A stretch of 8,778 nt of DNA from Propionibacteriaceae bacterium (GTDB lineage: Bacteria > Actinomycetota > Actinomycetes > Propionibacteriales > Propionibacteriaceae). Position 1 is the first letter of the stretch. Each line of letters begins with the position of its first letter. The notes below the pieces were generated by a model. It saw only the letters and a program-made list of their open reading frames with translations, was not told the origin of the DNA and ran no database searches. Shown here in pieces: positions 1-7,025 of this stretch. The stretch covers positions 958 through 9,735 of the forward strand of contig PMBM01000091.1 of NCBI GenBank assembly GCA_003153855.1, read 5' to 3'. Both the position numbers and the translations under genes were made by a program.

Positions 1-608
<608 letters not shown>

Positions 609-706
609 GGCCCGTATTCAACACCCCAGGGGCCTCCGAGCGTCGCGGGGCCTGCTCCGACCGCTGGCTGCCCCGAGTGTTGGGATGGGTCTGTCAGACT
701 GCACGC
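609..706. promoter_or_regulatory. Divergent intergenic region between pdxY and the hydrolase gene
   Basis: This 98-base gap must hold start signals for both flanking genes. On the plus strand, CAGACT (695-700) sits six bases before the ATG at 707, the geometry of a -10 box for a leaderless message. On the minus strand, TTGAAT (reverse complement of 616-621) sits seven bases before the GTG at 608. Neither gene has a credible Shine-Dalgarno at normal distance, and no good -35 is visible for either. The -10 matches are only partial, so the promoter assignments are inference. Confidence 0.3.
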
Positions 707-1423
707 ATGCCTGAGACCGTGGTCATCCAAGCCCCCGACGGGAACCTGCCAGCCTTCCGCTTCGCCCCCCACTCCCCCAACGGCGCCGGAGTGGTCGTCG
801 TTCAGGAGATCTTCGGGGTCTCGCCATACATCATGAGCCGCTGCCAGGACCTCGCCGACGAGGGGTACGTCGTGCTGGCGCCGATCCTGTTCGATCGGCT
901 CCCGGAACTGCCCGTTCTCGACCCGTCCTCGCCCGACTACCTGCAGCAGGGCATGGCAGCCTCCAGTGGGCTGGACTGGGAGACGGCTGTACGAGACGGT
1001 GCGGCTGCCGTCACTACGCTGCGCGCCGAGCCTGGCGTCGACACGGTCGGCCTGCTCGGCTTCTGTTTCGGTGGGGGTCTCGCGTTCAACGTGGCGGCCG
1101 TGACAGACACGGACGCCTTGGTCTCGTACTACGGCTCGGCGCTCCCCCGTCTCCTCGATCTCGCGCCACAGGTCAGCGCACCCCAGCTGCACCACTGGGG
1201 AACCGAGGACTCCTTCATCGAGCGCCCGGCACAGGCAACGGTGCGGGCGGCCCTCGCGAGCTCGACGGGGCCGGTCCGGTGGGAGGCCTACGAGGGCGCG
1301 GGTCACGCGTTCGACAACACCGACGTGTCGTACTTCCACCACGAGACCGCCAGCGCGGCGGCCTGGCCGGTGACCCTGGAGTTCCTTGCCTCCCACCTGG
1401 TCGGGGACGCGTCGGTCGGGTGA
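707..1423 (+). CDS. Dienelactone hydrolase family protein
   Basis: An alpha/beta hydrolase of the dienelactone hydrolase (carboxymethylenebutenolidase-like) family, 238 residues, the usual length. The family's Cys-Asp-His triad is complete: the nucleophile elbow GFCFGG has Cys120, Asp168 lies in HHWGTEDSF, and His200 lies in EGAGHAF. The Glu that activates the cysteine in this family is present as Glu34 in VVQEIFGV. There is no signal peptide, so it should be cytosolic. The ATG at 707 is chosen over a GTG at 677 because family proteins start just before the first beta strand (TVVIQAPDG) and the extra ten residues lack any ribosome-binding site. A possible -10 six bases upstream suggests a leaderless mRNA. 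No aromatic-catabolism genes lie nearby, so the substrate is unknown; many actinobacterial members are general ester or lactone hydrolases. Family assignment is firm, substrate is not. Confidence 0.9.
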   Translation: MPETVVIQAPDGNLPAFRFAPHSPNGAGVVVVQEIFGVSPYIMSRCQDLADEGYVVLAPILFDRLPELPVLDPSSPDYLQQGMAASSGLDWETAVRDGAAAVTTLRAEPGVDTVGLLGFCFGGGLAFNVAAVTDTDALVSYYGSALPRLLDLAPQVSAPQLHHWGTEDSFIERPAQATVRAALASSTGPVRWEAYEGAGHAFDNTDVSYFHHETASAAAWPVTLEFLASHLVGDASVG

Positions 1424-1491
1424 ACACTGCGGCTCGCTGAGACGAGTGTGGGGCGAACCTTGCATCGGAGACCGTGCGGGAGGCCATACTC
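1424..1491 (+). promoter_or_regulatory. Short gap with candidate promoter and RBS for the GDPD gene
   Basis: GGGAGG at 1478-1483 lies eight bases before the ATG at 1492 and is a good Shine-Dalgarno. TTGCAT (1460-1465) and CATACT (1485-1490) with a 19-base spacer resemble a weak SigA promoter. That promoter would start transcription close to the GTG at 1498, making the RBS irrelevant. The two readings conflict, and the RBS-led ATG is preferred. An imperfect inverted repeat, ACACT (1424-1428) with AGTGT (1445-1449), follows the hydrolase stop and has no T-run. Confidence 0.25.
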
Positions 1492-2286
1492 ATGACCGTG
1501 CGCGCGGCCGATTTCCCGATGTTCGCCCCTCGATGGGCGGCCTTCGCGCATCGCGGGGGCGCGGGCCACCCCGACCTCGTCGGCAAGGAGAACACGATCG
1601 CGGCGTTCCGTCACGCGGTGTCGCTCGGGTTCCGTTACGTAGAGATCGACGTCCATGCGACCCTCGACGACCAGCTCGTGGTGTTCCACGACGACGACCT
1701 GCGCCGGTTGACCGGCGGCCGAGGAGCGATCGGGGACCGCACGCTGGCCGAGGTGTCCAAGCTGCGGATCGGCGACTCAGAGACGATTCCGACGCTCGAC
1801 GAGGTCCTCGAGACGTTCCCGGACACCCGGTTCAACATCGACATCAAGGATGCCGGCGGCATCACCCCCCTGGTCAGGGCGATCGACCGGCACCGTGCGC
1901 ACGACCGGGTCTGCGTCGGGTCGTTCTCTTCTGTGAGGCTGCGGGAGTTCCGCAGGTTGATGGGACGACGCGTACCGACATCGGTCTCCCCCATCGGCGT
2001 CGTCTGGAACGGCTACGTACCGCTCCTCCCGCGGCTGCTGAACTCCCCCGGCACAGCGCTGCAGATCCCTCTGACCCAGCCCGTCGGGACCCGCCAGATC
2101 CCTGTCCTCACCAGACGGCTCCTCCGGCACGCCCACCTGGCCGGCAAGGTCGTCCACATCTGGACCGTCGACGATCCCGCCGAGATGCACCGGCTCCTCG
2201 ACATGGGCGTCGACGGCATCGTGAGCGATCGCACCGACCTGCTCAAGCAGGTCTTCACCGAACGTGGAATCTGGGAGGAACGATGA
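1492..2286 (+). CDS. Glycerophosphodiester phosphodiesterase, cytosolic
   Basis: Hydrolyses glycerophosphodiesters to sn-glycerol 3-phosphate and an alcohol, a step in phospholipid turnover. The 264-residue protein is a complete single GDPD TIM barrel. Visible motifs are AHRGG (His20, Arg21), KENTIAAF (Glu33), the metal-ligand strand VEIDVHATLDDQLVVFHD (Glu51, Asp53, His66), IPTLDEVL (99-106), NIDIK (Lys119), HIWTVDD (222-228) and the closing GVDGIVSDRTDLL. There is no signal peptide or membrane segment, so it resembles the cytosolic UgpQ type rather than periplasmic GlpQ. The ATG at 1492 is preferred to an in-frame GTG at 1474 because GGGAGG lies eight bases upstream. Its TGA overlaps the transporter's ATG as ATGA, so the two genes are translationally coupled and the transporter may handle this enzyme's substrate or product. 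That last link is inference. Confidence 0.93.
   Translation: MTVRAADFPMFAPRWAAFAHRGGAGHPDLVGKENTIAAFRHAVSLGFRYVEIDVHATLDDQLVVFHDDDLRRLTGGRGAIGDRTLAEVSKLRIGDSETIPTLDEVLETFPDTRFNIDIKDAGGITPLVRAIDRHRAHDRVCVGSFSSVRLREFRRLMGRRVPTSVSPIGVVWNGYVPLLPRLLNSPGTALQIPLTQPVGTRQIPVLTRRLLRHAHLAGKVVHIWTVDDPAEMHRLLDMGVDGIVSDRTDLLKQVFTERGIWEER
2273..2279 (+). promoter_or_regulatory. Ribosome binding site for the MFS gene inside the GDPD gene
   Basis: GGGAGGA ends three bases before the ATG at 2283 and lies within the last codons of the phosphodiesterase gene. Together with the ATGA start-stop overlap it supports coupled translation and fixes the transporter start. Confidence 0.7.
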
Positions 2287-3668
2287 GCGACATCGGTACG
2301 ACGGACGAGCCGCCGGCCTTCGACGAGCTGCCGTTCCGTACAGCCCTCACCGACACGCCCCTCAAGTGGCGCCGCGTCGTCACGTGGGCGATGTACGACT
2401 GGGGCACGCAGCCCTACAACACGATCATCATCACGTTCGTGTTCGCGGTCTACCTGACGAGCGCCCCCTTCGGCGACGTCAACTACACGACGCGCGCCCT
2501 CGCGACGGCCACGACGATCAGCGGCCTGCTCATCGCCGTGCTCGCCCCCGTCCTCGGCCAGGCGTCCGACCGCAGCGGCAGCACGGTGACCGTGCTGCGC
2601 GTGCTCACGGCACTGATGGTCGTCCTGTCCGCCGCCCTCTACTTCGTGAAGCCCGACCCCGCCTACCTGATCTTCGGCCTGGTCCTGTTCGGCATCGGCT
2701 CGCTGGTCAACGAGATCTCGGGCGTCACGTACAACGCGACCATCGACCAGATCGCCTCGACCCGCAGCGTGGGCCGCGTCTCGGGCTTCGGCTGGGGCAT
2801 GGGCTACGTGGGTGGGATCGTCTCCCTGCTCCTCATCTACTTCGCGTTCATCCACCCCGAGGTCGGGCTGTTCGGAGTCACGGGCCGCGACGGGCTCGAC
2901 ATCCGGATCTCCATGCTCGTGTGCGCGGTCTGGACCGTGATCTTCACGATCCCGCCCCTGGTCATGCTGAAGAACCAGCCGCCGGCGATCAACGACGGCG
3001 CTCATCCAGGGATCCTCGGGGCGTACGTTCAGCTCTGGCACACGCTGGTCAGGCTCTGGCGCACGGACCGTCCGCTCATCACGTTCCTCATCGCCTCAGC
3101 TGTCTTCCGGGACGGCCTTGCCGGCGTGTTCTCGTTCGGAGCCGTCATCGCGGCGGGGACGTTCGGCTTCAGCGCAGGCGACGTCATCATCTTCGGTGCC
3201 GCGGCGAACATCACGGCCGGTGTCTCGACCATGCTGTTCGGCTTCCTCGACGACCGCATCGGGGCTCGCCGAGTGATCCTCATCTCGCTGGCCAGCCTGT
3301 CCGTCCTGTCGACCCTCGTGTTCCTCCTGCACGACGGCGGCAAGGCGGTCTTCTGGACCGTCGGGCTGGGTCTCACGGTCTTCGTCGGCCCCGCGCAGTC
3401 GGCCTCCCGCAGCTACCTCGCGCGCCTGATCCCCGAGGGCAAGTCGGGCGAGGTCTTCGGGCTGTACGCGACGACGGGCCGAGCGATCTCGTTCCTGTCG
3501 CCGATGTTCTTCGGCATCGCGATCACCATCGGAGCCGCGCTCAACCACAACGCGAACTCCCAGTACTGGGGAATCTTGGGGATCGCCGTCATCCTGGTAG
3601 CAGGGTTCCTCGTCATGCTGCGCGTCAAGGCGCCGGTGACGGAACAGGCAGGGACCGCCACGCGTTGA
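2283..3668 (+). CDS. MFS transporter, UMF1 / Atg22-like family
   Basis: A 461-residue polytopic membrane protein with about 12 hydrophobic segments. Family signatures of the UMF1 (Atg22-like) branch of the major facilitator superfamily are clear. They include WAMYDWGTQPYNTIIITF (35-52) entering helix 1, the ASDRSGS loop (95-101), the RVSGFGWGMGYVGG helix start (165-178), and FVGPAQSASRSYLARLIP followed by GEVFGLYATTGRAISFLSP (about 367-407). A cytoplasmic N-terminal tail of about 30 residues precedes helix 1. Yeast Atg22 exports vacuolar amino acids; bacterial members have no settled substrate. The start is fixed by GGGAGGA and the ATGA overlap with the phosphodiesterase gene. The genetic coupling suggests transport of glycerophosphodiesters, glycerol 3-phosphate or head-group alcohols, which is inference only. 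Its last 28 bases contain the probable rbpA promoter. Confidence 0.9.
   Translation: MSDIGTTDEPPAFDELPFRTALTDTPLKWRRVVTWAMYDWGTQPYNTIIITFVFAVYLTSAPFGDVNYTTRALATATTISGLLIAVLAPVLGQASDRSGSTVTVLRVLTALMVVLSAALYFVKPDPAYLIFGLVLFGIGSLVNEISGVTYNATIDQIASTRSVGRVSGFGWGMGYVGGIVSLLLIYFAFIHPEVGLFGVTGRDGLDIRISMLVCAVWTVIFTIPPLVMLKNQPPAINDGAHPGILGAYVQLWHTLVRLWRTDRPLITFLIASAVFRDGLAGVFSFGAVIAAGTFGFSAGDVIIFGAAANITAGVSTMLFGFLDDRIGARRVILISLASLSVLSTLVFLLHDGGKAVFWTVGLGLTVFVGPAQSASRSYLARLIPEGKSGEVFGLYATTGRAISFLSPMFFGIAITIGAALNHNANSQYWGILGIAVILVAGFLVMLRVKAPVTEQAGTATR
3641..3666 (+). promoter_or_regulatory. Candidate SigR/SigH-type ECF promoter for rbpA
   Basis: GGAAC (3641-3645), an exact 18-base spacer and GTT (3664-3666) match the consensus GGAAY-N18/19-GTT of the SigR (Streptomyces), SigH and SigE (Mycobacterium) group. 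The -10 element overlaps the transporter stop codon. Initiation about 7-9 bases downstream would give a leader of roughly 16-20 bases that still contains the AAGGAGG site. In Streptomyces coelicolor rbpA is a known SigR target, which raises the prior. The match is seen; activity is inferred. Confidence 0.6.
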
Positions 3669-3677
3669 GGTAGGCAG

Positions 3678-3684
3678 AAGGAGG
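3678..3684 (+). promoter_or_regulatory. Strong ribosome binding site of rbpA
   Basis: AAGGAGG lies six bases before the ATG at 3691. It is the closest match to the anti-Shine-Dalgarno in the window and implies high expression. Confidence 0.9.
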
Positions 3685-3690
3685 TCGACC

Positions 3691-4023
3691 ATGGCCGACA
3701 GGGCATTGAGAGGCAGCGGGCTCGGCAGTCGCAGCTTCGAGGACTCCACCGGCGTGGAGTTCGCTCCCCGCCAGGAAGTCGCGTTCGACTGCCCAACGGG
3801 TCACCACTTCACGGTGATGTTCTCCGAGGAAGCCGAGCTCCCGTTGGAGTGGGAGTGCACCAAGTGCGGGAAGACCGCAGTGCGCTCCGACGGCTCCAAG
3901 CCGGAGGAGAAGGACGTCAAGGCGCCGCGTACGCACTACGACATGCTCCGCGAGCGACGCAGCATCCCTGAGCTCGAGGAGCTCATGGCTGAGCGGTTGG
4001 AGATCCTCCGCAAGAAGGACTGA
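3691..4023 (+). CDS. rbpA: RNA polymerase-binding protein RbpA
   Basis: Actinobacteria-specific activator that binds RNA polymerase and group 1/2 sigma factors and stabilises the open complex. It is also linked to rifampicin tolerance. The 110-residue protein shows the full family layout: N-terminal tail (1-25), zinc-binding core, basic linker (about 70-80) and C-terminal sigma-interaction domain beginning RTHYDMLRERRSIPELEELM. The zinc ligands Cys34, His38, Cys56 and Cys59 (DCPTGHHF and WECTKCGK) fall at the same positions as in M. tuberculosis RbpA. The linker Arg80, just before THYDML, corresponds to the promoter-contacting arginine of that protein. A strong RBS fixes the start. It follows the transporter by 22 bases, so read-through is possible, but the upstream GGAAC-N18-GTT motif suggests its own stress-induced promoter. 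It converges on fxsA with nine bases between stop codons. Confidence 0.97.
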   Translation: MADRALRGSGLGSRSFEDSTGVEFAPRQEVAFDCPTGHHFTVMFSEEAELPLEWECTKCGKTAVRSDGSKPEEKDVKAPRTHYDMLRERRSIPELEELMAERLEILRKKD

Positions 4024-4032
4024 CGCCTCCGC

Positions 4033-4566
4033 TCAGCGTTCGACCTCACCGCGGATGATGACGTCGCGCTGAGGCTGTTGCTGCGCCTCGTCGGGCACGG
4101 TCTCGCCGTGGATGACGCTCGACGGGTCCTGCAGGATCGTCGCCTGGTTGCGCAGCGTCTCGAGGTTGATGCCGCGGTTGGTGGCGGCCCGTCCGACGAG
4201 CCACGTGAGCAGCCACCGGCCGAGCGGCCGCGTGAAGGGCAGCAGGCAGATCAGTCCGATGACGTCCGAGATGAATCCCGGAAGCATGAGGAACAGGCCG
4301 CCGATCATCACGAGGACGGCGTCTGCCAGCTCACCGGTCGGCATGCGGTTCTCGGCGAAAGCGCGACGCAGAGCCGTCCATGTACGTCGTCCCTCGCGCT
4401 GGGCGAGGAATGCACCGAGCAGCGATGTGAGGAGCATCAAGCCGACGGTCGGCCACGCACCGATCAGCCGTCCGGTAGCGATGAGAACCGCGACCTCAGC
4501 GATGGGCAGGGCGATGACCAGTGCCACGACGAGCCAGACGACCCATCGACGACGGGGCGTTGCCAT
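4033..4566 (-). CDS. fxsA: FxsA family membrane protein
   Basis: A 177-residue integral membrane protein of the FxsA family. The E. coli member, when overproduced, relieves F-plasmid exclusion of phage T7; the cellular role in actinobacteria is not established. Signatures are IAEVAVLIATGRLIGAW (22-38), LLTSLLGAFLAQREGRRTW (45-63, with the family REG) and GGLFLMLPGFISDVIGLICLLPFT (89-112), giving three to four membrane segments. A hydrophilic tail of about 45 residues ends in QQQPQRDVIIRGEVER. AGGAGA five bases before the ATG at 4566 fixes the start and overlaps the TAG stop of ppm1 eight bases upstream, so translation is probably coupled. It is the last gene of the lnt-ppm1-fxsA operon. M. 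tuberculosis likewise keeps FxsA, Ppm1 and RbpA genes together near Rv2050-Rv2053c, as I recall. Family certain, function unknown. Confidence 0.92.
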   Translation of the reverse strand: MATPRRRWVVWLVVALVIALPIAEVAVLIATGRLIGAWPTVGLMLLTSLLGAFLAQREGRRTWTALRRAFAENRMPTGELADAVLVMIGGLFLMLPGFISDVIGLICLLPFTRPLGRWLLTWLVGRAATNRGINLETLRNQATILQDPSSVIHGETVPDEAQQQPQRDVIIRGEVER

Positions 4567-4570
4567 GGAG

Positions 4571-4576
4571 TCTCCT
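4571..4576 (-). promoter_or_regulatory. RBS of fxsA overlapping the ppm1 stop codon
   Basis: On the minus strand AGGAGA lies five bases before ATG 4566, and its first bases belong to the TAG stop (4577-4575) of ppm1. This decides the fxsA start and indicates translational coupling. Confidence 0.75.
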
Positions 4577-5339
4577 ACGATCCGGCCTTCCGGCCGCTGA
4601 CGAGTTTCCTCAACTGTGACACGCGGTGCCGAATCCCCCACGCGGTCGTGCGGAACAGCGCCTCCACGACGATCCTCGAGCTCATCTTGGACTGGCCACG
4701 CTCGCGCTCGACGAACTCGATCGGCACCTCGGCGACCGTGAAGCCCTGCTGCAGGGCCTGCCACGTGAGGTCCACCTGGAAGTTGTAGCCCACGCTGGAG
4801 ATCTTCGGGAGGACGGCCCGCAGCGTTGCCGCACGGAACGCGTTGAGACCGCCGGTGATGTCCTTGACGCTGATCCCGAGCATCAGCCGGGTCCACACGC
4901 TGCCACCACGCGACAGCAGCTCGCGGGACTTCGGCCAGTTCTTCACACTTCCGCCCGGCACGTACCGGGAGCCCTTGACCATGTCGGCGGTCTTGAGGGC
5001 CGCGAGCACTGCCGGGAGCTGCTCGGGCTGATGGGAACCGTCGGCATCGTGCTCGACGAGCACGTCGTAGCCCTGGTCGAGGCCCCAGGCGAAGCCCGCC
5101 ATGTACGCGGCGCCGAGTCCTTCCTTGCCCTTGCGGTGCATCACGTGGACGTGGTCGTCGGCCTCTGCCAGCCGGTCCGCGATCTCGCCCGTACCGTCGG
5201 GTGAGTTGTCGTCGGCCACCAGCACGTGGGCGGTCGGGACGGAGCGTCGCAGCCTCGCGACGATCGGTTCGACGTTCTCCGCCTCGTTGTAGGTCGGGAT
5301 GATGACCAGGACTTTGTCCAGGGGTACGTCATTGACCAC
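4575..5339 (-). CDS. ppm1: Polyprenol-phosphate mannose synthase (Ppm1 / DPM1-like GT2)
   Basis: Transfers mannose from GDP-mannose to polyprenyl phosphate on the cytoplasmic face of the membrane. The product is the donor for protein O-mannosylation and extracellular mannosyltransferases of lipoglycans. The 254-residue GT-A protein shows VIIPTYNEAENVEPI (12-26), VADDNSPDGTG (41-51), GKEGLGAAYMAGF (71-83), the metal-binding Asp98-Ala-Asp100 in VEHDADGSHQPEQLP, KGSRYVPGG (122-130), DITGGLNAFR (160-169) and VERERGQSKMS (210-220). It is the soluble DPM1 type without C-terminal membrane anchors. The GTG at 5339 is chosen because GAAAGG ends six bases upstream and lnt stops ten bases before it. An in-frame ATG at 5372 would overlap lnt and has no RBS, and the ATG at 5332 is out of frame. 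In M. tuberculosis this domain is fused behind Lnt; here the two are separate adjacent genes. Confidence 0.93.
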   Translation of the reverse strand: MVNDVPLDKVLVIIPTYNEAENVEPIVARLRRSVPTAHVLVADDNSPDGTGEIADRLAEADDHVHVMHRKGKEGLGAAYMAGFAWGLDQGYDVLVEHDADGSHQPEQLPAVLAALKTADMVKGSRYVPGGSVKNWPKSRELLSRGGSVWTRLMLGISVKDITGGLNAFRAATLRAVLPKISSVGYNFQVDLTWQALQQGFTVAEVPIEFVERERGQSKMSSRIVVEALFRTTAWGIRHRVSQLRKLVSGRKAGS

Positions 5340-5345
5340 GGAAGA

Positions 5346-5351
5346 CCTTTC
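5346..5351 (-). promoter_or_regulatory. RBS of ppm1 overlapping the lnt stop codon
   Basis: On the minus strand GAAAGG lies six bases before GTG 5339 and shares GA with the TGA stop of lnt (5352-5350). It supports the GTG start and coupling of lnt and ppm1. Confidence 0.65.
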
Positions 5352-6987
5352 AGCTGGAAGCGGCCGTCCCATTCTGCCGTACTGGGGTGACCGGGGTCCG
5401 CGCGGGGCGACTGCGCCACGCCGCGGCAGCGAGAGCGGCGACGGCGACGGCCACCAGCGCCAGCTCGATCCCGGCACCGAAACGCATCGCCGGCGTGAGC
5501 CCGTTGCGTACCGGCATGACGACGCTGGTGGACGCGGGGGTGCGCTGTCGCGTCTGGTACCTCACGGTCCCGTCGGGCGCGATGTAGCCGCTGAGCGCGT
5601 TCGTCGTCGCGACGAGGATCTCGCGCTGTGTTTCCATGGCCCGGATCCGGGTGATGGCCCACTGCTGGCTGATCTGGCCCGTTCCCGCGTACGTGGCGTT
5701 GTTGCTCTGGACGGTGACGATCTGCGCTCCGCCTCCGGTGGACGCGTCGCCGCTGATCATCTCCCGCACGGTCTGGTCGTACGCCAGCTCGAAGCAGATG
5801 AGGACGCCGATCCGGGTCGTCCCGTGCTGCGGCACGTCGACGCTGAGCACGCCCGGCCCGTTCCCCGGCACACTCTGCGCGCCGACGAGCTTGAGCATCG
5901 GGACGAGGGGCAGGAGCTGCTGGCGCAGCGGGATCCACTCGCCGAAGGGCACGAGGTTCCGTTTGTGGTAGATCGCGCCCGGACCGGTCACCGGGTCCCA
6001 CCACAGCGCCGTGGTCTGCCGCTCGTACGCGCCGGGGCCGTCCGTCACGGCACCCACGAGGATGGGCACGCCGGCGACGGCGACCGCCGTGGAGACGACG
6101 TCGCGGGTCTCGGCGTCGAGGACCGGGTCGATGTCGGTGGAGTTCTCGGGCCACAGCACGAAGTCGGGGACGGGCACCAGGCCGGCGCGTGCCTGGGCCA
6201 TCAGCGTCACCGTCTGCGACATGTGGTTGTTCGTGACCGACCGCGCTCGCCCGAACGCCTCGAGCCCGACGCCGTCGACGTTGCCCTGCACCATGCCGAC
6301 GGTGACGGTGTCGGTCGCCGCGGGGACCGAGGTCGCCGCTCGGGCGGCCACCGCCCCGCCGATGGCGAGGACGTAGGCCAGCGTGACGACCGCGATCACG
6401 CGCAGCCGCTCGCGACCCGTCGCCGAGCGGTAGCTCACCCAGGCCCATGCGAGTCCCGCACCGAGCAGGGCCACGAGGAACGACACCCCGGTGGTCGCCA
6501 CGTACGGGAAGAGACCGGCCAGCGGCGAGTCGGCCTGCGTGAACGCGATCCTCGTCCAACCGAAACCGCCCCACGGGACGCGGGAGTACAGGTACTCGAC
6601 GAGCACCCACTCCGTCGCGACCCAGAGCGGCCACAGCGGCAGCCGGGTCACCAGCGTGGTGACGAGGCCAACCGCCGCGAACCACAGGGCCCACACCACG
6701 ACGAGGAGGATGGCCACCGGGACGGCGATGACGTACGTCCAGCCGACCGTCAGCGCGAGGAACGCGACACCGAACACGTACCCCGTCCCGAAGCCCTCAC
6801 GCAGCCTTCGTCCCCGCACGAGCACGGTGAGCAGGCCGATCCCGACGACGACGAGCGGCCACAGGTTGTACGGCTGGAACGCGAGCGCAGTGAGGATCCC
6901 GGCGACGGCGGCGAGCCCTCGACGAGCGCCCGGCGAGAGAGGTCTCGTGGTGGGCGTGGCGGGGGCCTCAGCGGCGCGTGTCGTCAC
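5350..6987 (-). CDS. lnt: Apolipoprotein N-acyltransferase
   Basis: Adds the third acyl chain to the N-terminal diacylglyceryl-cysteine of lipoproteins at the outer face of the membrane. The 545-residue protein has seven predicted membrane segments in the first 217 residues, an extracytoplasmic nitrilase-type domain (about 228-492) and a last membrane helix (about 506-524). The Glu-Lys-Cys triad of the family is visible: Glu281 in WPENSTDID, Lys342 in YHKRNLVPFGEW and Cys398 in GVLICFELAYD, with the accessory Glu350 in PFGEW. Other signatures are GGFGWTRIAFTQADSPL and VQSNNATYAGTGQ. GTG 6987 is chosen because the longer frame's ATG at 7035 would overlap the start of the divergent exonuclease gene and add a non-family extension. 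TATGCT eight bases upstream of the GTG suggests a leaderless transcript. It is the first gene of the lnt-ppm1-fxsA operon and corresponds to mycobacterial Ppm2 or the N-terminal half of Ppm1. Confidence 0.93.
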   Translation of the reverse strand: MTTRAAEAPATPTTRPLSPGARRGLAAVAGILTALAFQPYNLWPLVVVGIGLLTVLVRGRRLREGFGTGYVFGVAFLALTVGWTYVIAVPVAILLVVVWALWFAAVGLVTTLVTRLPLWPLWVATEWVLVEYLYSRVPWGGFGWTRIAFTQADSPLAGLFPYVATTGVSFLVALLGAGLAWAWVSYRSATGRERLRVIAVVTLAYVLAIGGAVAARAATSVPAATDTVTVGMVQGNVDGVGLEAFGRARSVTNNHMSQTVTLMAQARAGLVPVPDFVLWPENSTDIDPVLDAETRDVVSTAVAVAGVPILVGAVTDGPGAYERQTTALWWDPVTGPGAIYHKRNLVPFGEWIPLRQQLLPLVPMLKLVGAQSVPGNGPGVLSVDVPQHGTTRIGVLICFELAYDQTVREMISGDASTGGGAQIVTVQSNNATYAGTGQISQQWAITRIRAMETQREILVATTNALSGYIAPDGTVRYQTRQRTPASTSVVMPVRNGLTPAMRFGAGIELALVAVAVAALAAAAWRSRPARTPVTPVRQNGTAASS

Positions 6988-6995
6988 GCGACGAG

Positions 6996-7001
6996 AGCAT
7001 A
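6996..7001 (-). promoter_or_regulatory. Candidate -10 element of the lnt operon (leaderless)
   Basis: On the minus strand TATGCT matches the actinobacterial -10 pattern TANNNT and ends eight bases before GTG 6987, so transcription should begin at or next to the start codon. No Shine-Dalgarno precedes the GTG. Only a poor -35 (GGCAGA, 17 bases upstream) is visible, which is common for actinobacterial promoters. Confidence 0.5.
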
Positions 7002-7013
7002 CGCACTCCCGAG

Positions 7014-7019
7014 TAGCCT
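7014..7019 (+). promoter_or_regulatory. Candidate -10 element of the exonuclease gene (leaderless)
   Basis: TAGCCT matches TANNNT and ends six bases before ATG 7026, again placing the transcription start at the A of the ATG. There is no Shine-Dalgarno in the preceding 20 bases and no recognisable -35. Confidence 0.5.
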
Positions 7020-7025
7020 CTGCCC

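Noticed and set aside
1424..1449. ACACT/AGTGT inverted repeat after the hydrolase gene as a terminator
   Set aside because: Only five-base arms with a 16-base loop and no T-run. Chance level in GC-rich DNA.
1386..2282. Upstream extension of the transporter frame through the phosphodiesterase gene, suggesting a 760-residue fusion
   Set aside because: The extension is Arg/Pro-rich and out of frame with a complete GDPD domain. The ATG at 2283 has an RBS and starts the recognised MFS protein.
3569..3607. GGGAAT-like sequence further upstream of rbpA as a SigR -35
   Set aside because: No GTT occurs at 18-19 bases; the nearest is 30 bases away. The motif at 3641-3666 fits exactly.
4032..4073. CTCAGCG/CGCTGAG inverted repeat as a terminator for rbpA
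   Set aside because: Seven-base arms with a 28-base loop, no T-run, and lies in fxsA coding sequence. Too weak to call.
5330..5332. ATG at 5332 (minus) as the start of ppm1
   Set aside because: It is out of frame with the PTYNEAEN-containing protein. The GTG at 5339 is in frame with an RBS.
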